Made by a program: the position numbers and the translations under genes
Shown: positions 16,650-24,516 of the stretch, in pieces
Numbering within the stretch: the stretch's first letter is position 1
Layout of the letters: each line of letters starts with the position of its first letter
The notes under the pieces: model-generated
Told to the model about the DNA's origin: nothing
Seen by the model: only the letters and a program-made list of their open reading frames with translations
Database searches by the model: none
DNA from: Lactobacillales bacterium
GTDB lineage: Bacteria; Bacillota_I; Bacilli_A; RF39; UBA660
Assembly: GCA_015059545.1 (NCBI GenBank)
Contig: SVAG01000004.1
Location: 62,001 to 126,000 of the forward strand
Length of the DNA stretch: 64,000 nt
Direction: 5' to 3'

Positions 16650-18542
16650 ATGAATGTAGAAAAATATTGTTTAATAAATAATTTAGGTAATGTAGTTAAT
16701 ATAACAAAATTAATAGGTGGATTAATGCATAAAATGTTTAAAGTAGAAACAGATAAAGGAATATATGCTATTAAAGTATTAAATAAAGAAGTAATGAGTA
16801 GAGAAGAAGCTTATGATAATTTTGTTATATCAGAAACAATTGCTAATAGGGCAAAAGAAAATGGTATAGATGTATCTTGTGCTATAAAAATAAATGGTAA
16901 TTATTTAAATAAATTTGAAGATATGTATTATATGGCATTTAATTTTGTTAATGGTAAAACATTAAAAGATGAAGAAATAACTATAGAACATTGTAAAAAA
17001 ATAGGGGATGTTTTATCAAAAATACATTTATTAGATTATAAAGATATAGGTTTAGAAAGTAATATAATAAAGTATAAAAAATTATATGATTGGGAAAGTT
17101 ATATAAATAATCCTAATTTTTCAAATATGTATTATAAAGAATTATATTTAAATAACTATAAAAAATATAATTCAATATTAAAAAGAGCAAATGAAAGATT
17201 TAATAATACTAATATAGTACAAACCATTTGTCATAGAGATATGGATCCAAAAAATGTAATGTGGAATAATGATAATCCAATAGTTATAGATTGGGAATCA
17301 GCATCACTTGCAAACCCACATAGAGAGTTATTAGAAGATGCTCTATCTTGGTCAGGATTTTTAAGTAATAATTTTAATCAAGATAAATTTGTTGCTGTAA
17401 TAGAAGCATATTCAAAAAATATAGATATTAAGGATGTTGAATGGTATGACGTTATATGTGGTAATTTAGTAGGTAGATTTGGATGGTTAAAATATAATCT
17501 TGAAAGAAGTTTAGGAATAAAATCAGATGATTTAGAAGAAATGAAACTAGCTGAAAATGAAGTTTCTAAAACAATAGATGAAATAAATAGATATTTAGAT
17601 TTAATAGGTACTATGTATGATATTATTAATGAATTAATAATTACTAATGATAAAAATTATGATGAAATTATAGAAAAGATAATTGATAATAATGAATTAT
17701 TAAAAGGTAAAGAATACGAACTTATAAATTCAGGTTTTACAAATACGATTTATAGAGTAGAAGATTATATAATTAGAATATGTACTAATTTAAAAAATGA
17801 AGAAAGATTTAAAAATGAAATAGATTTTTATAATAAAAATAAAGATAATGATAAAGTTCCAACCTTATATGTAGGAGACATAACTAAAAGTATAGTTCCA
17901 TATTATTATGAAATAATGGAAAAAATAAATGGACAAACTTTATATGAAGTATGGTATAAAATAACAGAAGAAGAAAGAAAAAATATTGTAATAAAGATTA
18001 TTGATATTTTAAAATCATTTCATAGTTTAGATGTAGAACCTTATGATTTTAATAGTTTTATTAAAAATAAAATATCTACATTATTAGAAGAATGTGAATT
18101 AACTGATGAAGACTTTTATTTATTATTAGATATGTGTGATACATATTTTAATGAAAATAAATTTGGACTTATACATGGTGACTTACATTTTGATAATTTT
18201 ATATATGATGGTGATAAATTAAGTTTATTAGATTTTGAAAGATATATGGTAGGACCAATTGATTATGATTTTAAAATATTTTCAAGATATGATAAAGAAC
18301 CTCATTTATGGGCGAGTGCTAAAACAGATATGATAACTGTAGAAAATGACTATCAAAATTTAATGAATATGTTTTTAGAAAATTATCAAGAATTAAATGA
18401 AATACCCTATATAAATGAAAGATTAGAATGTTATAAAATAATAGAATTATTAGAAAATTATAAAAATACAAAAAATGAAGATAGATTAGAAGAAATAGTT
18501 GATAGAATTAACAATTTAAAAGTGAAAAAAACATTAAAATAG
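16650..18542 (+). CDS. Tandem aminoglycoside-phosphotransferase-like protein
   Basis: A 630-residue protein made of two APH/choline-kinase domains. The N-terminal unit has the nucleotide-binding Lys in YAIKVL (K42), the catalytic loop HRDMDPKNVMW (H195, D197, N202) and metal Asp214 in VIDWE. The C-terminal unit (from about 350) has the loop HGDLHFDNFIYD (H509, D511, N516) and Asp528 in LLDFE. All catalytic residues are present in both halves, so both may be active. The usual APH length is about 260-300, so this is a true fusion. AGAGGTGATAAAATG marks the start. By family it phosphorylates a hydroxyl of a small molecule (aminoglycoside, macrolide, choline, homoserine); which one cannot be read. 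Confidence 0.85.
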   Translation: MNVEKYCLINNLGNVVNITKLIGGLMHKMFKVETDKGIYAIKVLNKEVMSREEAYDNFVISETIANRAKENGIDVSCAIKINGNYLNKFEDMYYMAFNFVNGKTLKDEEITIEHCKKIGDVLSKIHLLDYKDIGLESNIIKYKKLYDWESYINNPNFSNMYYKELYLNNYKKYNSILKRANERFNNTNIVQTICHRDMDPKNVMWNNDNPIVIDWESASLANPHRELLEDALSWSGFLSNNFNQDKFVAVIEAYSKNIDIKDVEWYDVICGNLVGRFGWLKYNLERSLGIKSDDLEEMKLAENEVSKTIDEINRYLDLIGTMYDIINELIITNDKNYDEIIEKIIDNNELLKGKEYELINSGFTNTIYRVEDYIIRICTNLKNEERFKNEIDFYNKNKDNDKVPTLYVGDITKSIVPYYYEIMEKINGQTLYEVWYKITEEERKNIVIKIIDILKSFHSLDVEPYDFNSFIKNKISTLLEECELTDEDFYLLLDMCDTYFNENKFGLIHGDLHFDNFIYDGDKLSLLDFERYMVGPIDYDFKIFSRYDKEPHLWASAKTDMITVENDYQNLMNMFLENYQELNEIPYINERLECYKIIELLENYKNTKNEDRLEEIVDRINNLKVKKTLK

Positions 18543-18557
18543 AAAGGAGTGATTCCT

Positions 18558-19049
18558 ATGTGTAAAGTAATTCTTATATGTGGCAAAATAGCTGCTGGTA
18601 AATCATATTATGCAAGAATTTTAAAAGAAAAAGAAAATGCTGTTATTTTATCAACAGATGAAGCAACATATGATTTAATTAATAATGAACAAGGAGAATT
18701 TTATAATATATTTGCTACTAGAGTAAATAATTATTTAAAGAAGAAAACTGTTGAAATAGTTAACGCAGGTGCTAATGTTATATTAGATTGGGGATTTTGG
18801 ACAAAAGAAGATAGATTAAAAATTTCAGAATACTTTAAATCACATAATATAATTTATGAATGGCATTATATAAGTATAGATGATGAAACATGGTATAAAA
18901 ATATAGAAGAAAGAAATAAAAGAATAGAAGAGGGTAATGGGGGTTCTGATTTTTATGTAGATGAAGGACTTATGAATAAATTATTATCTATGTTTGAAAT
19001 ACCAAATGAAGAAGAAATGGATGTAGTTTATAAAGTAAAAAGAAAATAA
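18558..19049 (+). CDS. AAA_33-type P-loop kinase
   Basis: A 163-residue protein with Walker A GKIAAGKS at residues 9-16 and the acidic motif ILSTDEATYDL (Asp after the second strand). It then has NVILDWGFWTKEDR and ERNKRIEEGN, the layout of zeta-toxin/gluconate-kinase-like ATP-binding proteins that phosphorylate small molecules. I choose ATG 18558: the GTG at 18549 overlaps the AAAGGAGTG ribosome site, which is ideally placed for 18558. It lies seven bases after the tandem APH protein gene and 10 bases before the GNAT gene, clearly in the same operon. Confidence 0.75.
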   Translation: MCKVILICGKIAAGKSYYARILKEKENAVILSTDEATYDLINNEQGEFYNIFATRVNNYLKKKTVEIVNAGANVILDWGFWTKEDRLKISEYFKSHNIIYEWHYISIDDETWYKNIEERNKRIEEGNGGSDFYVDEGLMNKLLSMFEIPNEEEMDVVYKVKRK

Positions 19050-19059
19050 GGGGGACAAT

Positions 19060-19614
19060 ATGACAAAGATAAAATTAATTATTCCAAAAATAGAAGAATT
19101 ATATTATAGGAAAAAACTATTAGAAGATAAAGATACAATGTCATATAATCAAGGTTTTGATTTAGATATAAAAGGTTATGATAAGGAAACAGGTATTATA
19201 ATTAAAACAGATGAAGAATTAGAAAATTGGTATTATAAATGGGTTAATAATGAACCAAATAGATTTTACTATTACATTTATGATACAGAGAAAAATAAAT
19301 ATGTTGGAGAAATATATTGCTATTATAATTCAGATTTAGATATGTATGATACAGGTGTTATTGTAGAATCAATTAATAGAGGTAATAATTATTGTTATGA
19401 ATCATTGATAGAATTTGAAAGAATTGTATTTGAAGAATATAATATAAATGCTCTTAGTGATATAATACCAATTGATAGAGTAGGTGCAATTAAATCATTT
19501 AAAAAAGCAGGTTTTAAAGAAACAGAATTAATTAAAGAAGAATATGTATTTGGAGAAAAACAATTAGCAAAACAATTATTAATTACAAGAGAAGATTATT
19601 TAAATAGGAGATAA
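19060..19614 (+). CDS. GNAT-family N-acetyltransferase
   Basis: Acetyl-CoA dependent acetyltransferase, 184 residues. The core strands read FYYYIYDTEKNKYVGEIYCYY and DTGVIVESINRGNNYCYESL (motif A, with RGNNYCYE in the acetyl-CoA pyrophosphate loop position Q/RxxGxG/A). The C-terminal NINALSDIIPIDRVGAIKSF is followed by KKAGFKE, the classic GNAT motif B. GGGGGACAAT precedes the ATG. It belongs to the same operon as the upstream kinase and the ASCH gene (1-base gap). Substrate unknown. Confidence 0.85.
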   Translation: MTKIKLIIPKIEELYYRKKLLEDKDTMSYNQGFDLDIKGYDKETGIIIKTDEELENWYYKWVNNEPNRFYYYIYDTEKNKYVGEIYCYYNSDLDMYDTGVIVESINRGNNYCYESLIEFERIVFEEYNINALSDIIPIDRVGAIKSFKKAGFKETELIKEEYVFGEKQLAKQLLITREDYLNRR

Positions 19615-19615
19615 T

Positions 19616-20005
19616 ATGAAAGTAATAACAATTAAACAACCATTTGCAACTTTAATAAAAGAAGGATTAAAAGAATATGAATTTAGAACTTGGAAAACAA
19701 ATTATAGAGGAGATATTTTAATTCATGCTGGAAAAAGTATAGATAAAGTAGCAATGACAAAATTTGAACATTTAAATTTAGAATATCCAACTGGATGTAT
19801 TATTGCTAAAGCAACTATAACAGATTGTATCTTAATAGATGATAATTTTAGAAAAAAATTAAAACTTAAAAATAATTTAGTATATTCTGGTATAATAGAT
19901 GATGAAGAGTGGAATGGTTATGGTTTTAAATTAGAAAATATAGAAGAAGTAGAACCTATAGAAATAAATGGTAAATTAAGTTTGTGGGATTATAAGGAGA
20001 AATAA
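19616..20005 (+). CDS. ASCH-domain protein
   Basis: A 129-residue single-domain ASCH (PUA-like fold) protein. Diagnostic features are the N-terminal ITIKQPFATLIKEGLKEYEFR, TWKTNYRGDILIHAG and the C-terminal PIEINGKLSLWDY. ASCH proteins bind RNA or modified nucleosides, and some hydrolyse N4-acetylcytidine. The start lies one base after the GNAT stop with AGGAGATAAT as ribosome site, and the next gene starts one base after its stop, so it is translated within a tight operon. Confidence 0.85.
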   Translation: MKVITIKQPFATLIKEGLKEYEFRTWKTNYRGDILIHAGKSIDKVAMTKFEHLNLEYPTGCIIAKATITDCILIDDNFRKKLKLKNNLVYSGIIDDEEWNGYGFKLENIEEVEPIEINGKLSLWDYKEK

Positions 20006-20006
20006 T

Positions 20007-20399
20007 ATGAAAAAAATAATTAGTATACTAGTAACAATTTTATTATTTTGTGGATGTAGTAACGGAATTAATCTTAATAATAATTCTAAAGAATTAAAAA
20101 TAAATTTATATAGTAATTCTTCTACAGGATATGAATGGACTTATAAAGTTTCTAATGAAGATATAATAAATATATCTAAAAGTTATAAAACAAATTGTCC
20201 TAGTGATGTAGCAGGTTGTGGTGGAGAAAACGTATATACTATAAAACCACTTAAAGAAGGAAAAGTAACTATTACATTTAAATATGCTAGAAGTTGGGAA
20301 TCATCAGAATATGATTTAGAAGCAATATATGAAATAGTAGTAGATAAAGATTTAAATATTACTGAAACACATGAGGGTACATATTTTGAAGAAAAATAA
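20007..20399 (+). CDS. Chagasin-family (I42) protease inhibitor lipoprotein
   Basis: A 130-residue exported lipoprotein: signal peptide with lipobox FCGC (Cys17), then one immunoglobulin-like I42 domain. All three inhibitor loops are recognisable: NSSTGYEW (residues 37-44, the NPTTGY loop), GCGG (70-73, the GxGG loop) and YARSWE (93-98, the RPW/F loop). Family members block papain-like cysteine peptidases by inserting these loops into the active-site cleft. It is the last gene of the operon, ending at a bidirectional terminator. The inhibited enzyme may be host-derived or the organism's own; no papain-like peptidase is seen in the window. Confidence 0.85.
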   Translation: MKKIISILVTILLFCGCSNGINLNNNSKELKINLYSNSSTGYEWTYKVSNEDIINISKSYKTNCPSDVAGCGGENVYTIKPLKEGKVTITFKYARSWESSEYDLEAIYEIVVDKDLNITETHEGTYFEEK

Positions 20400-20425
20400 A
20401 ATTCAATCTTATGATTGAATTTTTT
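20397..20425. terminator. Bidirectional terminator
   Basis: AATTCAATC / GATTGAATT stem with TTAT loop, A and T runs on either side, between convergent genes. Confidence 0.85.
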
Positions 20426-21122
20426 CTATTATATTAATTAGTTCATTAAAATCTTTAACTTTATAATCAGATAACTCATTTATTTCATCTCTATCATTAT
20501 CAGAATATTTATCATATATATTTATAACATCTATATTAGCTGTTTTAGCAGCTATAATACCACTTAAAGAATCTTCTATAGTAATACAGTTTTTAGTATT
20601 AATATTTAATTCATCTAATAGTTTTAAATATATTTCAGGATCAGGTTTACTATTATGTACGTCATCTTTTAGTAATATTAAATCAAAAGTATCATCAATA
20701 TTACATTTACTTATGATATTTTTATTTTCATTTTTATAAATATTCATATCAAAATTAGTAGTATTAGATGCGATTGCTAAGATGAAACCTTTTTCTTTAG
20801 CAATTTTAATAAATTTGTCAGCATTTTCTTTAAAATCAACTTTTGTTTTAAGTGTTTCATAACAAATTTTTTTTCTTAATTCATGAATTTCATCAAGTTC
20901 TAATTTAGAATTATATCTTTCTTTTAAATAATTGTCATAATTTAGGTAAATATTTCCAACTCTATTGTTTGCTAAAAAATTATCTCTTTCTAATCCGATG
21001 TTATCATGTATTTCTCCACCAATAGCTTTTATAACTTCTTTATCTATTTCATTCCATATTCCTATAGTATCAAGTAAGGTTCCATCTATATCAAATATTA
21101 TAACTTTTTTATCTTTAAACAT
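20409..21122 (-). CDS. HAD-IA phosphatase (beta-phosphoglucomutase-like)
   Basis: A 237-residue HAD phosphatase. Motif I is IIFDIDGTLLDT (nucleophile D11, acid D13), motif II LAIASNTTN, motif III lysine in NSKPDPEIYLK and motif IV TIEDSLSGIIAAK. A helical cap of about 75 residues sits between motifs I and II. GAGGTG precedes the start on the minus strand. It runs against the flanking genes and shares the terminator with the I42 lipoprotein gene. Sugar-phosphate dephosphorylation is the family-based guess. Confidence 0.88.
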   Translation of the reverse strand: MFKDKKVIIFDIDGTLLDTIGIWNEIDKEVIKAIGGEIHDNIGLERDNFLANNRVGNIYLNYDNYLKERYNSKLELDEIHELRKKICYETLKTKVDFKENADKFIKIAKEKGFILAIASNTTNFDMNIYKNENKNIISKCNIDDTFDLILLKDDVHNSKPDPEIYLKLLDELNINTKNCITIEDSLSGIIAAKTANIDVINIYDKYSDNDRDEINELSDYKVKDFNELINIIEKIQS

Positions 21123-21192
21123 TTTTACACCTCAAATATTATTTTATATAAATAATTTTTTTGTGTCAATTGTATATTCAACTAATATTATA

Positions 21193-21201
21193 TGATATAA
21201 T
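21193..21201 (+). promoter_or_regulatory. Extended -10 promoter
   Basis: TGATATAAT 18 bases before the ATG at 21220; GGGAGG ribosome site follows. Confidence 0.55.
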
Positions 21202-21219
21202 CTTATTAAGGGAGGTTAT

Positions 21220-21618
21220 ATGAAAAAAATAGTTATTTCAGGAAGTAGTAAATTACAAGATAAAGTAAACTATTGGTTAAATCATTTTAAAAATAAAGGA
21301 TATCAAATTTTAGATTATCCTAAGTTTGTATCTTTAGATAATTATGAAAATGAATTACCAAAAATATACAAAGACTTTTATAGTGCTTTAGAAAATACAG
21401 ATGTTTATTTTTTAATGAATGAAGAAAAAAATGGTATTAAAGGATATATAGGAGCAAGTTCAATTGCAGAATTAACTTATGTTGTAATTTTAAATTTAAT
21501 TCATAATAAAAATATAGACATTTATATTTTGAATATGCCTAGTGAAGAAGTTTCTTCATATGATGAAGTTAAATTCTGGTTAGATCAAGGTTGGATAAAA
21601 CTATATGAGGAGGATTAA
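21220..21618 (+). CDS. Nucleoside deoxyribosyltransferase/SLOG-like Rossmann protein
   Basis: A 132-residue protein with a first strand KKIVISGSSK, an acidic helix and ENTDVYFLMNEEKNGIKGYIGASSIAELTYVV. The D-V-Y-F-L strand followed by GYIGASSIAELTYA-like residues resembles the active-site strand of nucleoside 2-deoxyribosyltransferase-like proteins (GxxxE), which bind nucleotides. The C-terminus (WLDQGWIKLY) is free of known motifs. It overlaps the ribosome site of the NUDIX gene, so the two are coupled; a nucleotide-related role fits the neighbour. The family call is tentative. Confidence 0.5.
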   Translation: MKKIVISGSSKLQDKVNYWLNHFKNKGYQILDYPKFVSLDNYENELPKIYKDFYSALENTDVYFLMNEEKNGIKGYIGASSIAELTYVVILNLIHNKNIDIYILNMPSEEVSSYDEVKFWLDQGWIKLYEED

Positions 21619-21619
21619 T

Positions 21620-22174
21620 ATGAATTTAAGAGAACAAATAGAAAAATATATACCTTATAATGAACAAGAAGAGGTTGATAAAAAATCTTTTTTAGCTTTT
21701 ATTGATACTTTTGATGATGTATTAACTAGAGATAATATATTTGGTCATTTTTCATCGTCTGCATTTGTTGTTAATAAGGAAAGAACTAAAATGTTAGTAG
21801 TATATCATATTATTAACGATGGATGGATTTATCCAGGTGGTCATGCAGATGGAGAAGATGATTTATTAGGTGTTGCTGTAAGAGAAGTTGAAGAAGAAAC
21901 AGGTTTAAAAACTAAAGTATTGGATGAAAATATATTTGCTATTCAAGCAGCTCCTGTAAAAGGGCATATTAAAAAAGGTAAATATGTTCCTGCTCATATT
22001 CATTATGATGTATTATATCTTTTAGAAGCAGACGATATATTAGAATTATCATTTAGAGATGATGAAAGTAAGGGCGTAAAATGGATAGATTTTAAAGATG
22101 CTACAAATAATGAAATAGTGGATTTTATTAGACCAGTTCATAAAAAAATAATAGAAAAATTACAAGAACAATAA
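21620..22174 (+). CDS. NUDIX hydrolase
   Basis: Hydrolyses a nucleoside-diphosphate-linked compound. The Nudix box is GHADGEDDLLGVAVREVEEE plus TGL, matching Gx5Ex7REUxEExGU except that Asp replaces the first Glu. The catalytic REVEEE is intact. I choose ATG 21620 because GAGGAGG (21607-21613) lies seven bases upstream, inside the longer frame that begins at 21605. Length is 184 residues. It is cotranscribed with the upstream Rossmann gene and the deformylase-like gene. Function may be pyrophosphate house-cleaning; substrate not readable. Confidence 0.9.
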   Translation: MNLREQIEKYIPYNEQEEVDKKSFLAFIDTFDDVLTRDNIFGHFSSSAFVVNKERTKMLVVYHIINDGWIYPGGHADGEDDLLGVAVREVEEETGLKTKVLDENIFAIQAAPVKGHIKKGKYVPAHIHYDVLYLLEADDILELSFRDDESKGVKWIDFKDATNNEIVDFIRPVHKKIIEKLQEQ

Positions 22175-22185
22175 GAGGTGATTAT

Positions 22186-22806
22186 ATGTTAAAAGCAATT
22201 ACAATTAATGATGATGAAGCGTATTTAAGACAAGTATCAAAAGAAGTTGATATTAAAAATGATAACGAATTAGAAAATGATATAAAAATATTAGAAGATT
22301 TCTGTAAAGAAAATTCAGTTATGGCAATGGCTGCTATTCAGTTAGGTATTCCAAAAAGACTTATATATTTAAAAAATACTAATTTAGATATAATTCAAAG
22401 AATGCAAACTAATTCTTCTACTGAAGAAGATGAAATTTATAATGAAGCTAGAGTATTAATTAATCCAGTTATAATTAAAAGGGAAGGTTTAACAGAATAT
22501 TGGGAAGCATGTGCTAGTTGTTTAGATAATTTTGGACATGTTTTAAGGCCATATAAGATTGAACTAGAATATGAAGATATAAATGGAGAAAAATATAGAG
22601 ATACATTTATAGGATTTGAAGCAACTGTGTTATCACATGAATTTGATCATTTAAATGGAGTATTACATATGGATATTGCAGAAGAAGTATTAGTAATGCC
22701 TGCAGAAGAAAGAAAAATTTGGAGACAATCTCACGATTATAAAATATTTCAAGAAGATGGAGATTATGAAGAATTAAAGAGTAAACAAAAAATATATAAA
22801 AAATAA
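22186..22806 (+). CDS. Divergent peptide deformylase-like protein
   Basis: A metallohydrolase of the deformylase fold, 206 residues. Motif III HEFDHLNG (H151, E152, H155) and motif II EACAS (metal Cys109) are intact. Motif I, normally GxGxAAxQ, reads VMAMAAIQ (45-52): Q52 is kept but both glycines are replaced. Motif II lacks the usual Gly (EGCLS). An insert at about 67-88 and an acidic C-terminal tail are extra. It may be a second, specialised deformylase or act on another N-acyl substrate; whether a canonical copy exists elsewhere cannot be known. GAGGTG site 7 bases upstream. Confidence 0.8.
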   Translation: MLKAITINDDEAYLRQVSKEVDIKNDNELENDIKILEDFCKENSVMAMAAIQLGIPKRLIYLKNTNLDIIQRMQTNSSTEEDEIYNEARVLINPVIIKREGLTEYWEACASCLDNFGHVLRPYKIELEYEDINGEKYRDTFIGFEATVLSHEFDHLNGVLHMDIAEEVLVMPAEERKIWRQSHDYKIFQEDGDYEELKSKQKIYKK

Positions 22807-22879
22807 ATATTAATTAATAGGTTACATATATACTTAATAATTTACTTTTTTACTATAATATAGTGAAGGGGGAGTTTAT

Positions 22880-23014
22880 ATGTACGGATATGGTCCAGAA
22901 TATGGATGTGGCTATGGTGGTATAGGATGGATTTGGATTATAATTGTAATATTTATAATATTCTTTATTTTCTGTAATAATGGTAATAATTTAGGATATA
23001 ATAGATGTTGTTGA
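22880..23014 (+). CDS. Small Gly/Tyr-rich membrane protein (44 aa)
   Basis: The 44-residue product has a Gly/Tyr head (MYGYGPEYGCGYGGIG), one hydrophobic segment WIWIIIVIFIIFFIFC and a polar tail NNGNNLGYNRCC. It resembles YjcZ-type micropeptides and is the third of its kind in the window. AAGGGGGAG precedes the ATG and a perfect-palindrome terminator follows. The gene ends in TGA, showing that TGA is a stop in this organism. Confidence 0.7.
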   Translation: MYGYGPEYGCGYGGIGWIWIIIVIFIIFFIFCNNGNNLGYNRCC

Positions 23015-23022
23015 TAGAATAT

Positions 23023-23057
23023 AAAAAAGATTTATAAAATTTTATAAATCTTTTTTT
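23023..23057 (+). terminator. Terminator of the 44-aa protein gene
   Basis: Long palindrome around GATTTATAAAATTTTATAAA, flanked by six A and seven T. Confidence 0.85.
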
Positions 23058-23141
23058 GTATAATTGTGTAAAGTTTTGATGATTATATTTGAAATAGAAA
23101 TATGAATATTATATAATAAATGTAATGATGGAGGAATGTAA

Positions 23142-24056
23142 ATGATATTAGATGATATTAAAAAAGTATCGAATGATATGGTAAAGAATTTTGTTGAAGA
23201 ATTAGGATATGATGGGGAATATTATGTAACAACATCAAAATGCCCAATGATATTTGGAAACATTTTAGTACCTGGAAAATTTTATACAGCAGGTAGTAAA
23301 GAATTACAACACTTTTTATCAAGAATAAATTTAGATGAAAAGAGAAAAGAATATGTCAATTCTGAAGGATTGATAGTTGTAAATAAAATTTATAAAGAAA
23401 AACCAGCAGATGCTGATTTATATACTACTTTTATTCATGAACAATTTCATTCAAATAGAATGTTGTTAATTAATAAACAATACAATGAAAATGAAGATAT
23501 AAATTCAGTTTTTTATAGTAATGGTCATTTTGAACAAAATAGTAATAGTAGTCATCCATATTATGCAGATGCATCTCAAGATATTTTAAAAGGATCAATT
23601 GATGATAGTAAACAATTAATTGATAAGTATGATGAAATGTCTGATGAGAAAAAAGAAGATATTTCATTCGAAAATGAAGTTGTTGAAGGAAAAATGAATG
23701 AACAATTTAGAATAGATGAAGCTTTAGTTGAAACAATGTCAATAGCTGCATATATGAAATTTAAACAACCAAATCTTAGTATCATGGATATAGTAAAGAA
23801 TATAAATGCAAAATATGATGGTGAAGATATACATGCAATTACTAATATTATTATTAGACATAATGATTTAGAATTATTTAAATGGATGTTAGATCCACTT
23901 TCATATCAATTAGATGATATAAATTATGACTATTTTGAACATTATATAACTTCTGAAGATATGCAAGATTTAAAAGATTTAAAAGATTCTGATGAAATAG
24001 TTTTTGATGATGACAGTATTGATGAAGAAATATTAAATTCTAGAAAACATTATTAA
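23142..24056 (+). CDS. Putative HExxH metallopeptidase
   Basis: A 304-residue protein of no named family with a zinc-peptidase motif IHEQFHSNR (H99, E100, H103) and a downstream Glu-rich helix IDEALVETMS (E193 or E197), suitable as the third ligand of a gluzincin. No signal peptide or membrane segment is visible, so it should be cytoplasmic. The C-terminus is highly acidic (DLKDLKDSDEIVFDDDSIDEE). ATGGAGGAATGTAA gives a good ribosome site. It is monocistronic with its own terminator. The spacing resembles toxin- or phage-associated zincins more than housekeeping peptidases, but that is only an impression. Confidence 0.6.
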   Translation: MILDDIKKVSNDMVKNFVEELGYDGEYYVTTSKCPMIFGNILVPGKFYTAGSKELQHFLSRINLDEKRKEYVNSEGLIVVNKIYKEKPADADLYTTFIHEQFHSNRMLLINKQYNENEDINSVFYSNGHFEQNSNSSHPYYADASQDILKGSIDDSKQLIDKYDEMSDEKKEDISFENEVVEGKMNEQFRIDEALVETMSIAAYMKFKQPNLSIMDIVKNINAKYDGEDIHAITNIIIRHNDLELFKWMLDPLSYQLDDINYDYFEHYITSEDMQDLKDLKDSDEIVFDDDSIDEEILNSRKHY

Positions 24057-24081
24057 AAAGATGATTTAATCATCTTTTTTT
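24055..24081 (+). terminator. Terminator of the metallopeptidase gene
   Basis: AAAAAGATGATT / AATCATCTTTTT stem overlapping the stop codon, T run. Confidence 0.85.
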
Positions 24082-24170
24082 ATTATGTTTGTGTCTTATT
24101 TTTTTTATAAAGATAAAAATAATTAATAAAATGGATTAAAAAAATACAATTTAATCTTTGTAAACAAAAG

Positions 24171-24196
24171 AAAAACCTTATATTTCAAAGGTTTTT
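24171..24196 (-). terminator. Terminator downstream of tRNA-Gly
   Basis: On the minus strand, stem AAAAACCTT / AAGGTTTTT followed by CTTTTG; lies 11 bases beyond the tRNA 3' end. Confidence 0.7.
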
Positions 24197-24206
24197 AATT
24201 TCTAAA

Positions 24207-24280
24207 TGGAGCGGATGAGGAGAATCGAACTCCCGTAGTCAGCTTGGAAGGCTGAGGTTCTACCATTAAACTACATCCGC
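24207..24280 (-). tRNA. tRNA-Gly (anticodon UCC), CCA encoded
   Basis: On the minus strand the sequence begins GCGGATGTAGTTTAATGG and folds as a cloverleaf. The acceptor stem is GCGGATG/CATCCGC with discriminator U73, as usual for bacterial tRNA-Gly, and CCA is encoded. The anticodon loop is CTTCCAA with anticodon TCC, and the T-arm contains GTTCGATTC. It is a solitary tRNA gene with its own promoter and terminator. Confidence 0.95.
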
Positions 24281-24298
24281 ATCAAGTAGACATTTATA

Positions 24299-24326
24299 AT
24301 TATACCAAAAAAATAAACGATGTCAA
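24299..24326 (-). promoter_or_regulatory. Promoter of tRNA-Gly
   Basis: Minus strand TTGACA (24321-24326), 16-base spacer, TATAAT (24299-24304), 18 bases before the tRNA 5' end. Confidence 0.8.
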
Positions 24327-24461
24327 TAAGTTTTAGAAAAAAAATTAATTTTTTTTGTAACTTATATAAATATTATATTAAAAATAGTTAAAAATATTCA
24401 ATTTAAAAAAATATGTTTAATTATTTTTAGATTAATGTTATAATAAAAAAGATACTATAGA

Positions 24462-24490
24462 TTGAAAAAAATAAAAAAAAGTAATATAAT
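24462..24490 (+). promoter_or_regulatory. Promoter of the GGDEF-protein operon
   Basis: TTGAAA (24462-24467), 17-base spacer, TATAAT (24485-24490), 26 bases before the ATG. A TGTTATAAT at 24436-24444 could serve as a second promoter. Confidence 0.7.
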
Positions 24491-24516
24491 TTATTATGTA
24501 GAAATGGAGAGTTAGT

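Noticed and set aside
24131-24160. GATTAAA / TTTAATC hairpin as another terminator or RNA
   Set aside because: Short A-T stem in very AT-rich DNA with no T run; not distinguishable from chance.
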